Of a stretch of DNA of 38,125 bases, positions 1-9,164 are shown in pieces. The translations under genes and the position numbers were made by a program. Source of the DNA: Chthoniobacteraceae bacterium (lineage in GTDB: Bacteria > Verrucomicrobiota > Verrucomicrobiia > Chthoniobacterales > Chthoniobacteraceae). Under the pieces are notes generated by a model, which was not told where the DNA came from, did no database searches, and was given only the letters and a program-made list of their open reading frames with translations. The stretch covers positions 1 through 38,125 of the forward strand of contig JAQTMF010000006.1 of assembly GCA_028714515.1 (NCBI GenBank), given 5' to 3'. Positions within the stretch are counted from its first letter, which is position 1; every line of letters starts with the position of its first letter.

Positions 1-136
1 CTCGTTCCCAAACTCTATTTGGGAACGCACTTGTTCCGGCAACTCTATTGCCGGATATGGCTCGCCCGTCCCACACCCCCCGCCCGAAGAACCCACCGGA
101 ATATGGGCGTTCCCAAGCTGGAGCTTGGGAACGAGT
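1..136. repeat. Dispersed intergenic inverted repeat of the 'CTCGTTCCCAAGCT..AGCTTGGGAACGAG' type, containing three small hairpins
   Basis: CTCGTTCCCAAACTCTATTTGGGAACGCAC at the left end is the imperfect reverse complement of GGGCGTTCCCAAGCTGGAGCTTGGGAACGAG at the right end. An internal CCGGCAActctaTTGCCGG hairpin is present. The element may extend left of the window. Confidence 0.75.
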
Positions 137-227
137 TACGAAAGAATTTCCATGCAAGCCGCGCCATTCCGGTTTACTAAGTGAACGCGAACATCCCGCC
201 ACGCCCGGATGTCCGCTTTCCTGCCCC

Positions 228-1166
228 ATGATTAAAGTCGAGCACCTCACTAAACGCTACGCCGGTTTCACGGCCATCAATGACCTGAGCTTTGAAGTGG
301 AAAAAGGCGAAATCGTCGGCTTCCTCGGCCCCAATGGCGCGGGCAAATCGACGACGATGCGGATTCTCTCCAGCTATATGCCGGCCACTTCGGGGCGCGC
401 TTCCATCGCCGGGTTCGATGTGTTCAGCCAGTCGATGCAGGCCCGCCGCCACCTCGGCTATATGCCGGAAAATGTCCCGCTCTACCTGGATATGCGCGTG
501 GATGAGTACCTCCGCTACCGCGCCGCGCTCAAGGAGATCACCGGCGCGCGCGCCCGCGAGCGTATTGGCGACGTAAAGGAACTCTGCACGCTCAGGGAGG
601 TGGAAAACCGGATCATCGGCACGCTCTCCAAGGGCTACCGCCAGCGCGTGGGCCTGGCCGACGCGCTGCTGCACTCGCCCGACCTGCTTATCCTCGACGA
701 GCCGACCATCGGCCTCGACCCGAACCAGATCCGGCAGGTGCGCGACTTGATCCACACCCTGGGCAAGCACCACACGATTCTTCTCTCCACGCACATTTTG
801 CCGGAGGTCGAGATGACCTGCAGCCGGGTCGTCATCATCAACAAGGGGAAGATCGAGGCGGCCGACACGCCCGAGAATCTGGTCCACGCCATGCGCGCCG
901 CCGGGGGCATCCGCCTGGAGGCAAAGCCGGGCAGCGACGACGCGGCCGCGCTGCTGGGGCGGCTGGCGGGCGTCAAGGAGGTCCACACCGAAGCCGAGAG
1001 CGACGGCTGGAACCTCTACACCCTGCGCACCGACTCCCAATCCGATCCCCGCGAGGAAATCTGGCGGCTGGCCACCGACCGCCACTGGACCGTCCGCGAA
1101 CTCTCGCGCCGCCGGGCCACCCTGGAAGACGTGTTTGTGGAAATGACCCTCGGCGACGAGGATTAA
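228..1166 (+). CDS. ABC transporter ATP-binding protein (GldA/CcmA-like)
   Basis: MIKVEHLTKRYAGF; Walker A GPNGAGKST; signature LSKGYRQRVGLADAL; Walker B LLILDEPTIGLDP. The annotated upstream start at 48 reads through the repeat, so ATG 228 is preferred. Confidence 0.92.
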   Translation: MIKVEHLTKRYAGFTAINDLSFEVEKGEIVGFLGPNGAGKSTTMRILSSYMPATSGRASIAGFDVFSQSMQARRHLGYMPENVPLYLDMRVDEYLRYRAALKEITGARARERIGDVKELCTLREVENRIIGTLSKGYRQRVGLADALLHSPDLLILDEPTIGLDPNQIRQVRDLIHTLGKHHTILLSTHILPEVEMTCSRVVIINKGKIEAADTPENLVHAMRAAGGIRLEAKPGSDDAAALLGRLAGVKEVHTEAESDGWNLYTLRTDSQSDPREEIWRLATDRHWTVRELSRRRATLEDVFVEMTLGDED

Positions 1167-1171
1167 AAAAG

Positions 1172-1297
1172 AATCCGCAGATTTCGCAGATAAACGCAGA
1201 TTTTTTAAGATAAAATGGAGTATAGCGGTTCTTCCTGTTTTTGCCTTTGCGTGCTTTCCCCTGATTATCTGCGGAAATCCGCGCAATCTGCGGATAA
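1172..1297. repeat. Imperfect inverted repeat of the 'TCCGCAGATTTCGCAGAT' family, copy 1
   Basis: Left arm AATCCGCAGATTTCGCAGATAAACGCAGATT, right arm TTATCTGCGGAAATCCGCGCAATCTGCGGATAA. The same family recurs at 6561-6654. Confidence 0.8.
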
Positions 1298-1315
1298 CCC
1301 CTTTCCTACCCTGCC

Positions 1316-2071
1316 ATGACGAAATTTCTGACCCTGCTTTCGCGCGAGGTGAAGTCCACCTTCTACTCGCCCATCGCCTACATCGTAATGTGCTTTTTCC
1401 TCGCGCTCACGGGGCTCTGCTTCTACAGCGGCGTCGCGTTTCTTTCGCGCGGAGCCACGGAACTGACGGTGGTGGAGGCGTTCTTCGACTCCGTTCCCTT
1501 CTGGATCGGCTTTATCCTGATCTTCCCGCCCATCACCATGCGCCTCTTCGCCGAGGAGTTCAAAATGGGCACCATCGAGACGCTCATGACGGCCCCGGTG
1601 AGCGACGGGCAGGTCGTCCTGGCCAAGTTTGGCGGCGCGCTGATCTTTTACTGCATCCTGTGGCTGCCGACGCTCCTCTATTTCGTCATCTTCCAGCAGG
1701 TCGCCCGGACGGACGCGGCGCTCGCGGCGGGAGCCTACTGGGGCAGCTACCTGGAGTTGCTCCTGGTGGGGATGTTCTTCCTCTCCGTGGGCTGTTTTTC
1801 CTCTGTGCTGACGCAAAACCAGATCGTGGCGGCGGTGATCTCCCTGAGCCTCATCGTCATGTTTTTCCTGGGCGGGCTGGTGGCGTTTTTCTCCCCCAAT
1901 ATTTCGCCGGTTCTGCGGATGGTGAGCAGCTATTTCTCGCCGCTGGAGCACATGGGCGAGTTCTCCAAGGGCTTGATCGACACCCGCCGCTTCGTGTTTT
2001 ACGGCTCGGGCACCGCGCTCATGCTCCTCTTAACCCATCTCGTTTTCCAATACCGCCGCTGGAAGGCGTAA
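1316..2071 (+). CDS. ABC transporter permease (GldF-like, ABC-2 type)
   Basis: 251 aa, multiple TM segments (SPIAYIVMCFFLALTGLCFYSG, VAAVISLSLIVMFFLGGLVAFF), RLFAEEFKMGTIETLMTAPVSDGQVVLAKF motif typical of ABC-2 permeases, directly after the ATPase. Confidence 0.9.
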   Translation: MTKFLTLLSREVKSTFYSPIAYIVMCFFLALTGLCFYSGVAFLSRGATELTVVEAFFDSVPFWIGFILIFPPITMRLFAEEFKMGTIETLMTAPVSDGQVVLAKFGGALIFYCILWLPTLLYFVIFQQVARTDAALAAGAYWGSYLELLLVGMFFLSVGCFSSVLTQNQIVAAVISLSLIVMFFLGGLVAFFSPNISPVLRMVSSYFSPLEHMGEFSKGLIDTRRFVFYGSGTALMLLLTHLVFQYRRWKA

Positions 2072-2084
2072 CCCTCTCTTTTCC

Positions 2085-3554
2085 ATGGCCAAGAACGCTT
2101 CCATTCCCCGCACCAAGATCGGCTTGAACGTCCTGCTCCAGGCCGTCGCCTTCCTGGCGCTCTTCGCGCTGGTGAACTACCTCGGGTTCAACCACTACAA
2201 GCGCTGGGACTTCTCCCGCGACCAGAAATACACGCTCAGCCAGCAGACCCGGCGCGTCATCGGCAACTTGAAAGCGCCGGTGCGCATGATCGCCTTTTTC
2301 TCCGGCGGCTCGCCCATCGCCCAGGATACCGTGACGCTGCTCCGCGAATACGCGGCGGCCTCGAAAAAGCGGATCGAAGTGGACGTCGTGGACCCCTTCC
2401 GCTCCATGGCCCAGGCGCGGGAGATCGCCACCCAATACAAGCTGCGCGACAACGACAACGTGGTCATCATCGCCACCGAGGGCCGCACGAAGTTCGTCAA
2501 CGCCGCCGACATGGCCGAGTATGAGCCTTCGCTGAACCTGATCGACAAGCCGCGCGTGAAGACCTTCAAGGGCGAGACCGCGCTCACCAGCGCGCTGATC
2601 GAGATCAGCGAGGCGGGCTCCAACCAGATCTACGGCCTCTCCGGCCATGGCGAACCGCTGTTCGAGGCGCGCTCCCCCTTCAGCGGCCTCAAGGCCTACA
2701 TCGAGCGCCAGAACGTCAAGGTCTCCCCGCTGAAACTCACCGATGTGGAGAGCGTTCCGCCGGACGCGAAGGCGCTGCTCATCATCGCCCCGCGGTATGA
2801 CTTCTCCGACGCGGAGATCCACGCGCTGCACAACTACTGGGCCGAAAGGCGCGGCCGCATCTTCGTGGCGCTGGAGCCGACCACCCCCACGCCCAAGCTG
2901 GCCGCCTTCCTGGCCGAAGCGGGCATCGCCGTCCACGACGACCGGGTGTTGCGGACCTACCCCATCAAGCTCGCCACCGGGATGTTCCGGGGCGTGATGA
3001 AGGAGATCACCGGCGACATTCTCCCCGGCTCGCTGATCACCAAGCGGCTCGGCAACGTGAGCGTCAGCTTCATCGGCGGCGTGACCCAATCGCTGGGCCT
3101 GGATACCGAGCGCGCCGCCGCCGCGGGCATCAGCCTGAAGCCGCTCATCCGCGCCTCCAGCCCCTACTGGGGCGAGACCCACTACACCGAGCAGGCCGTC
3201 TACTTCAACCCGAAGGAAGACTACATCGACCCCATCGTGGCCGCCTCGGCGGAGAAAGGGGCGCTCGCCAACGAGAGCGTGCGCGTCGATTCCGCGCGGC
3301 TCGTCGTCCTTGGCAGCTCCGCGTTTCTCTCCAACGAGATCCTCACGGATACCGATCTCGACTTTGTCTTGAGCAGCCTCAACTGGCTCCTGGACCGGGA
3401 AGAGATCATCGGCATCGCGCCGAAGCCGGTGCGCAACCTCTCCCTCAACTTGACGGATTCGCAGATGAGTTCCATCGGCCTGCTGACCATCCTGGCCATC
3501 CCCGCCTGCGCGGCGGTCCTCGGGTTTTTCCTCTGGCTCAAACGGCGGCGCTAA
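2085..3554 (+). CDS. GldG family protein (ABC-type auxiliary transport protein)
   Basis: N-terminal TM, DFSRDQKYTLSQQTRRVIGNLKAPVRMIAFFSGGSP, C-terminal TM followed by KRRR; third gene of the module. Confidence 0.85.
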   Translation: MAKNASIPRTKIGLNVLLQAVAFLALFALVNYLGFNHYKRWDFSRDQKYTLSQQTRRVIGNLKAPVRMIAFFSGGSPIAQDTVTLLREYAAASKKRIEVDVVDPFRSMAQAREIATQYKLRDNDNVVIIATEGRTKFVNAADMAEYEPSLNLIDKPRVKTFKGETALTSALIEISEAGSNQIYGLSGHGEPLFEARSPFSGLKAYIERQNVKVSPLKLTDVESVPPDAKALLIIAPRYDFSDAEIHALHNYWAERRGRIFVALEPTTPTPKLAAFLAEAGIAVHDDRVLRTYPIKLATGMFRGVMKEITGDILPGSLITKRLGNVSVSFIGGVTQSLGLDTERAAAAGISLKPLIRASSPYWGETHYTEQAVYFNPKEDYIDPIVAASAEKGALANESVRVDSARLVVLGSSAFLSNEILTDTDLDFVLSSLNWLLDREEIIGIAPKPVRNLSLNLTDSQMSSIGLLTILAIPACAAVLGFFLWLKRRR

Positions 3555-3576
3555 CGTCCGCCTCGCCCCTTTCTGC

Positions 3577-5370
3577 ATGAACACGAAAACGACTATTCTG
3601 CTCCTGGCCGCTGCGATCCTCCTCGTTGGATTTATCGCGTTTTTCGAAGTCAAACTCCCCAAAAGCTGGCAGGCCGCCGGCCGCGAAAAATACGCGCTGG
3701 TGTTCGACCGCAACCGCGTGACGGGCATCGACATCCAGAGCAACGAAGACAAGGTGGAACTGCGCAAGCGCGGCGACCAATGGGTGATGGAGTCCCCGGT
3801 GAAAGATCGCGTGAGCGCCGCCGCCATCCAGGAAATCCTCACCCACTGCGAATCGCTGGAAAAGGAACCGGTCGCGGGCTGCCGCAACGCCGACAAAAAG
3901 CAGTTGAAAGCCTTCGGCGTCACCAAACCGGCCGTGCGCATCAAGCTGGTGGGCGAGGAGATGCCGCCGGAATTGCTCTTTGGCAAGGAGACCGCCGTGG
4001 AGGGCAAGCTCTACATCCGCCTGGAAGGCTCCAACACCGTCTCGGTGGCGAGCAACGAACTGCGCAACCTGATCATGCGCAAGCCGGATGAATTCCGCGA
4101 ACGGCAATTGGCCGACTTCAACGCCGACAAAGTGCTCCGCGTCTCCGTGAAAACCGCCGCGGGCGAGATCGACGTGGTCCGCGAAGCCGGGAGCTGGCGC
4201 GTGAACAAGCCGCTGCGGGCCCAGGCCGAAGCCTCCAAGGTAAACGCCTTCTTGAACAGCGTCCTTTACACCAAAATCACCGCCTTCCTGCCGGAAAACA
4301 GCGCCAACCTGAACAGCTACGGCCTGAGCGAGCCGCGCGCCTCGCTCACCTTCTACGTGCAGGGCCAGGCCCGCCCCGTCACGATGGAAATCGGCGCGCG
4401 CGACGAAAAAACCGGCGGCATCTACGGCCGCATCTCCACGCGCGGAGCCGTCTTCCTGCTGCCCAAGGCCTCGGAGAACATTCTCGGCCTGCAACCCAAC
4501 GACCTGCGCGACCGGCGGCTGGTGCACGTCGATATGGACCAGACGGACCGGATCACCCTGCGGCCCGAGGGAAAACCGGCCGTCATTTTTCAGCGCAAGC
4601 TGGAGGAATGGACTGTGCGCAGCGACAGCCGACGCGATACCCCAGCCCCCGCCAACAGGGCCAAGATCCTCCAGTTCGTGATGAAACTCCAAAATCATCT
4701 CGTTGCCGCTTTCGTCACCGACGTCGCCTCCGATCTTGCAAAATACGGCCTCGACCAGCCGCGCCTCCGCGTCGTCTTCTCCGCCTACGCCTCGGAAAAT
4801 ACGTCCGAATCCAACGCGGGAGAACTTCCGCTTGTGACCGTGGCTTTTGGCAAAACCGAGGGCGACCTCGTCTATGCCCGCGTGGAAAACGAATCCTCCG
4901 TCGTCACCGTGGACAAATCGCTGCTGGACGGCATCCCCCTTTCCCCGGGGGCCTGGCGCACTCTCGCGCTCTTCCGTTGCCGGCCGGCCGAAATTTACAG
5001 CCTCTGCATCACGCCCTACAGCGACGGCATCCAAAGGCAGTCGCTGAAGCTCGCCATGCGATCCTTCAACTGGATCGCCGACGACAAAGCGCCCCCGGGC
5101 ATCCTCAACCGCGGCAACATTCAGGGGGTCGTCAACGTTCTCGCCAACCTGAACGCGCAGCAATGGACCGACGAGTCCGGCCCGCTGACCCCGGCGATGG
5201 TGGTTGAGTTCGCCGCCACCAACAACCGGACCGGCAAGCTGACCCTCGCCGCCCCCGACGAGGATGGTTCCTGTCTCGGAACCTTCCAGGGGCAGACCGG
5301 CATTTTCCGCTTCGGCGCACCCGAAGGGAAGGCCCTGCGGCAGCGGCTCATCGACCCGTTGATCCAGTAA
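3577..5370 (+). CDS. DUF4340 domain-containing protein
   Basis: N-terminal TM, repeated beta-rich units (LYIRLEGSNTVSVASNELRNLI, DLRDRRLVHVD), adjacent to the GldG-like gene. Confidence 0.78.
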   Translation: MNTKTTILLLAAAILLVGFIAFFEVKLPKSWQAAGREKYALVFDRNRVTGIDIQSNEDKVELRKRGDQWVMESPVKDRVSAAAIQEILTHCESLEKEPVAGCRNADKKQLKAFGVTKPAVRIKLVGEEMPPELLFGKETAVEGKLYIRLEGSNTVSVASNELRNLIMRKPDEFRERQLADFNADKVLRVSVKTAAGEIDVVREAGSWRVNKPLRAQAEASKVNAFLNSVLYTKITAFLPENSANLNSYGLSEPRASLTFYVQGQARPVTMEIGARDEKTGGIYGRISTRGAVFLLPKASENILGLQPNDLRDRRLVHVDMDQTDRITLRPEGKPAVIFQRKLEEWTVRSDSRRDTPAPANRAKILQFVMKLQNHLVAAFVTDVASDLAKYGLDQPRLRVVFSAYASENTSESNAGELPLVTVAFGKTEGDLVYARVENESSVVTVDKSLLDGIPLSPGAWRTLALFRCRPAEIYSLCITPYSDGIQRQSLKLAMRSFNWIADDKAPPGILNRGNIQGVVNVLANLNAQQWTDESGPLTPAMVVEFAATNNRTGKLTLAAPDEDGSCLGTFQGQTGIFRFGAPEGKALRQRLIDPLIQ

Positions 5371-5501
5371 ACCGCGCGAGCGGCCGGACTTACGCGGCCA
5401 GTCGCGGGGAGGGGCGTAATATTAGATAACAAGAAATGTCGATCCCCCGCCAAGGAGGGTGGGGTGAGGGGGGACGGACTTTGTTTTGTTCTGGATTCCA
5501 A

Positions 5502-6524
5502 ATGTCCAAACTGTCCCTGAAGCAAGTGATGACAAAGGGGGTGTATTTCTACGTCCCCACCGTCCCGAGCGACCCCCAGAAGATGGATCACGTCACGGAA
5601 TGCCTCGCCGTGGGTCTGCACCGCCTGGGCGTGCCTCTGTTTTGCAATATCGAGACGCCCCATTCCCGGCAGCGCGATCTCAAAGCGATGGGCTCCCATC
5701 TCTACGTGATGAACGTGACGGAGAAAAACTACAGCCCGACCCTCATGAAGGCTTTTGAGAGCTTCGCCGCGCCGCACAAGGTGATCCTCTGCATGGCGGA
5801 CATCGCCGGGATCATCTTCACCCCCGACGGCCTCCCCTCCCTGATGACGCACGAAAACCAGTTCCGCCGGGTGCGCGGCCGCCGCATCCCCTGGGCCTTC
5901 GGCCTCTCCGAGCGCACCCTCCAGGAGACCGCCCCCGAGGTGCCGTTTGACCAGCGCAAGAACGTCATCATTCGCAATTTCCGGCCGTCCGGCAACCAGG
6001 AGGTCCGCAACGCCCTCGATTTGATGCTACTAGATCATCTCCAGGACCACTTCACCATCGACCGGGAGATCAACGCCAACCACAACGAACGCCTCCTCTC
6101 GTCCCTTGGCTGCCTGGCGTATGGCGGTTCTTTTAGCGACGACCTGACGAAGAATCCTTATTTTGCGGCGCAGCCCTCGGTGAAAAGCGTGTTCGACCAG
6201 ATCACCTTTCGCCAGCCGGTGGCGATCGTGCGCTGGGATAGCTGGCGCTGGTGGGAGTCGCTGGCGGCGGGCTGCTTGACGTTTCATTTGGACTTCGACA
6301 AATACGGCTTCGCGCTGCCGGTCATGCCCAAGGCCTGGGAACACTACATCCCCATCGACCTGGCGGACCCGAAGGGGACGGTGGACCGGCTGATGGCGGA
6401 GCGCCCCCGGTGGGCCGGGATCGCCGCCAACGGCAGGCAATGGGCCAGGACCCACTACTCCTGTGAAGCCGCCGCCCGGCGCCTGCTGGATTACGTCGAG
6501 CACAACGTGCTGTTCCCCGCTTGA
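5502..6524 (+). CDS. Glycosyltransferase-like protein (exostosin/group 1-like C-terminus)
   Basis: C-terminal RWDSWRWWESLAAGCLTFHLDFDKYGFALPVMPKAWEHYIPIDL ... NGRQWARTHYSCEAAARRLLDYV resembles the nucleotide-sugar-binding half of GT-B enzymes. Start may be 5436, 5502 or 5529. Confidence 0.55.
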   Translation: MSKLSLKQVMTKGVYFYVPTVPSDPQKMDHVTECLAVGLHRLGVPLFCNIETPHSRQRDLKAMGSHLYVMNVTEKNYSPTLMKAFESFAAPHKVILCMADIAGIIFTPDGLPSLMTHENQFRRVRGRRIPWAFGLSERTLQETAPEVPFDQRKNVIIRNFRPSGNQEVRNALDLMLLDHLQDHFTIDREINANHNERLLSSLGCLAYGGSFSDDLTKNPYFAAQPSVKSVFDQITFRQPVAIVRWDSWRWWESLAAGCLTFHLDFDKYGFALPVMPKAWEHYIPIDLADPKGTVDRLMAERPRWAGIAANGRQWARTHYSCEAAARRLLDYVEHNVLFPA

Positions 6525-6560
6525 TCCCGCCCCGGGGGCTGTTCACGCATTCAAAGAGGT

Positions 6561-6654
6561 TTATCCGCAGATTTCGCGGATGGACGCAGATTGGAAGGCA
6601 GAAGATCTCCTTTTGTCATTCCGGAAATCTGCGAGAATCTGCGTAATCTGCGGA
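6561..6654. repeat. Imperfect inverted repeat of the 'TCCGCAGATTTCGCAGAT' family, copy 2
   Basis: TTATCCGCAGATTTCGCGGATGGACGCAGATT ... AATCTGCGAGAATCTGCGTAATCTGCGGA; arms are imperfect reverse complements and match copy 1. Confidence 0.8.
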
Positions 6655-6688
6655 CCCTCCTCTGCCTTTTGGAGTTCGTGAAGACGCC

Positions 6689-8008
6689 CTAAAACGGCTC
6701 GACGGTGGAGAGGTAGTTCGTGATGGCCCAGGCGTCCACCAGCGGCATCCGCTTGAGTTCATGGCCCGCGCCCCAGGTGTCGGAGAAAAGGATCTCTTGC
6801 GTTTTCTCGTTGTAGCCGATGATCAGCCGCATGTGCCCGCTCGGGACCTTGGCGGGCGAACCGTCCGGGAGCACTCCCAGGACCACCGCCCAGAGAAGCG
6901 GGTAGCCGCCGTCGATCCGGGTCTTCACATGCCGCTGGAACGCCCCCATTTCGCTCTTGGATTTGGTGCGGGCCGCGCGAAGGATGTCGGGCTTCATTTG
7001 CTCATAGAGCGCGCCGAGATCCTGGACGCTCGGGTTGATCCCCGTGTCCTTGGCCCGCTTGGCGGCTTGCTGGTAGTCGGCGATAAGCTGCTCGAAAGAG
7101 ATCTCATACACCGGCCGCACACGGATCTTGAGCCGGGCGGTCAGTTTTTTGAGGGACTCCATCATCGCGCGGACGCTGGTCCCCTCCTCGGCGGAACTGT
7201 TCGCCAACTGCGCGAGTTCGTTCGCGTCGGCCTGGATCCCGTAATACCGCAGGAGGCGCTCGGATGCCGCCACGACGCAGTAGCCCTTCTGGCCCTGGTC
7301 CACCATCGGCACATCCTTGATGACCACGTCCCCCGAAGCGACATCGCGCGTGACATGGTCGGTCCCCCGGAACGGCGCGGCCGCCTTCTTGGTCGCCTCG
7401 AAGGAGGCGGCGAGGAACCCCTTGGACTTGTCCACGCCGGGCGAGATCCGCAGGCGCACGAATTCCGCGCGGAAGGGAATTTCCGGCGTGTGGGTGCAGG
7501 AATACTCCAGGAGGTAAACAACCCGCGGGGTGGTCCAGGTCACGCCGTCGGCCCGCACTGCGTTGGAAGCGTCCCGGCCCCGGGGAACAAACTGGACCTT
7601 GGTCGCGGTGGAAACCGCATCCACCGCCTTCTTGATGAGGGCATCGTAGTCCCGCCGCCCCAGGGTCCCCATGTCGCCCCGGTTATAGAATAGCACGGTG
7701 ATCTCCTTGAGCCGCTCGCCCTCGAAGCGCGCCAGCGTCTGGCAGACGGGGATTTCGAGGAGCTTCGCCCCTTTGCGCGTGCTTTGGGCCGTGTCGTGCG
7801 CGGCGGAGATCCAGTGAAAGCCGAGCGCTTTGTTGGCCTCCACCCATTGCGGCCCGGGGGAATCCCAGACGGTCTCCGCGAACAGCGCGGGGTCCAGCGG
7901 CGTGGGTGCCGCCGGTGTGGGTTCGGGCGTGGGGCTTTCGTTGGGCGCTTGCGCCGGGGCGGCCGCCGCGGCGATGCAACAGAACAAAGTGAGCAGGAGT
8001 TTTTTCAT
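6689..8008 (-). CDS. Secreted C39-like cysteine peptidase domain protein
   Basis: Signal peptide MKKLLLTLFCCIAAAAAPAQA; MVDQGQKGYCVVAASERLLRYYG (Q..C motif), GHMRLIIGYN (His) and FSDTWG (Asp). The longer ORF start at 8188 overlaps aguA. Confidence 0.72.
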   Translation of the reverse strand: MKKLLLTLFCCIAAAAAPAQAPNESPTPEPTPAAPTPLDPALFAETVWDSPGPQWVEANKALGFHWISAAHDTAQSTRKGAKLLEIPVCQTLARFEGERLKEITVLFYNRGDMGTLGRRDYDALIKKAVDAVSTATKVQFVPRGRDASNAVRADGVTWTTPRVVYLLEYSCTHTPEIPFRAEFVRLRISPGVDKSKGFLAASFEATKKAAAPFRGTDHVTRDVASGDVVIKDVPMVDQGQKGYCVVAASERLLRYYGIQADANELAQLANSSAEEGTSVRAMMESLKKLTARLKIRVRPVYEISFEQLIADYQQAAKRAKDTGINPSVQDLGALYEQMKPDILRAARTKSKSEMGAFQRHVKTRIDGGYPLLWAVVLGVLPDGSPAKVPSGHMRLIIGYNEKTQEILFSDTWGAGHELKRMPLVDAWAITNYLSTVEPF

Positions 8009-8039
8009 CAAAAAAAAGTCCCTCTTCGCGGCCGCTTCT

Positions 8040-9125
8040 TTAAGTGCCCGCCACGGGCTGCTGCTGCGTGAGGCAGTGGAACGCGCCGAGCCCCCAGATG
8101 AGGTCGCGGCAGTCGATGGAGACCACTTTACGCGTGGGGAAAACCGTTTGCAGCACCGAGGCCGCCCAGGCGTCCGCGCTGTCGCCAAAAGCCGGGAGCA
8201 ACACCACTTTGTTCGCGATGTAGAAGTTCGCGTAGCTGGCCGGGAGCCGCTGGCCTTCGCGCACGAGCTTGCCGGGCATGGGGAGCACGTGGACTTCCAG
8301 CGGCGAGCCGTCCTCGGCGTCCATTTCGCGCAGCTTGGCGAGGTTCTCCTTCAGCGGCTCGTAGTTCGGATCGTCCTCCTGGTCTTCCACGCAGGTGAGG
8401 ACGGAGGTGCGGCTGACAAAGCGCGTCAGGTCGTCCACGTGGCCGTCGGTGTCGTCGCCCGCGATGCCGTCGCCCAGCCACAAAATATTGGTTACGCCCA
8501 GGTAATCGCGCAGCTTTTGCTCGATTTCGGTTTTCGTCAGGTCCGGGTTGCGGTTCGGGTTGAGCAGGCAGGAGCGGGTGGTCAGGAGCGAGCCCGTGCC
8601 GTTGACGTCAATCGAGCCTCCTTCCAACACCATGCCGGGGTTGAAGACTTGGAGCCCGAGCGCCTCGCCGACTTTCGTGGGCACCACATCGTCGAGGTCG
8701 AAGGGCGGGTATTTCCAGCCCCAGGCGTTGTAGTCCCAGTCCACGATGGCGGCCTTGGAGGCGTCTTTGCGGGTCAGGAAAACGGGGCCGTGATCGCGGC
8801 ACCAGGGCTCGTTGGTGGGGATGTGGAAAAAGCAAACGTGCCCCGTGCGGGCGCGGGCGCGGCGGAAGGCTTCGCGGACTTCGGCCTCCTGTTCGGGCCC
8901 GGAGACGTTGATGCAGACGCGCTCGGAGTCGGCCAGCGCGTCCACGAGCTTCGCGAGCACGGGTGGGATCGCATCATACGAGCCGGGGAAGCTGATGCCC
9001 TCCCGGTTGGGCCAGGAAAGCCAGGTGGCTTCGTGAGGTTCCCATTCGGCGGGCATGCGGTAGCCCATTTGCGCGGGCGTTGCGGGCGTCCCGGGGGAGG
9101 AGGAGGGGGAGTCGGAGAAAGTCAT
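8040..9125 (-). CDS. aguA: Agmatine deiminase family protein
   Basis: MPAEWEPHEATWLSWP, CRDHGPVFL, LEGGSIDVNGTGSLLTTRSCLLNPNRNP, GDDTDGHVDDLTRFV, and C-terminal FHCLTQQQP with the catalytic Cys. Confidence 0.9.
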   Translation of the reverse strand: MTFSDSPSSSPGTPATPAQMGYRMPAEWEPHEATWLSWPNREGISFPGSYDAIPPVLAKLVDALADSERVCINVSGPEQEAEVREAFRRARARTGHVCFFHIPTNEPWCRDHGPVFLTRKDASKAAIVDWDYNAWGWKYPPFDLDDVVPTKVGEALGLQVFNPGMVLEGGSIDVNGTGSLLTTRSCLLNPNRNPDLTKTEIEQKLRDYLGVTNILWLGDGIAGDDTDGHVDDLTRFVSRTSVLTCVEDQEDDPNYEPLKENLAKLREMDAEDGSPLEVHVLPMPGKLVREGQRLPASYANFYIANKVVLLPAFGDSADAWAASVLQTVFPTRKVVSIDCRDLIWGLGAFHCLTQQQPVAGT

Positions 9126-9164
9126 GGAGAAAAGCAGGGGGTGAAAAAACAGCCTTCCGGCGGG

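Noticed and set aside
1172-1297. Considered as a CRISPR-like or tandem repeat array
   Set aside because: The units are arranged as an inverted foldback with no regular spacers and no cas genes in the window.
5440-5480. G-rich tract upstream of the glycosyltransferase considered as a G-quadruplex switch
   Set aside because: Runs of G are present, but the arrangement is within an ambiguous start region and could be a repeat fragment; not enough support.
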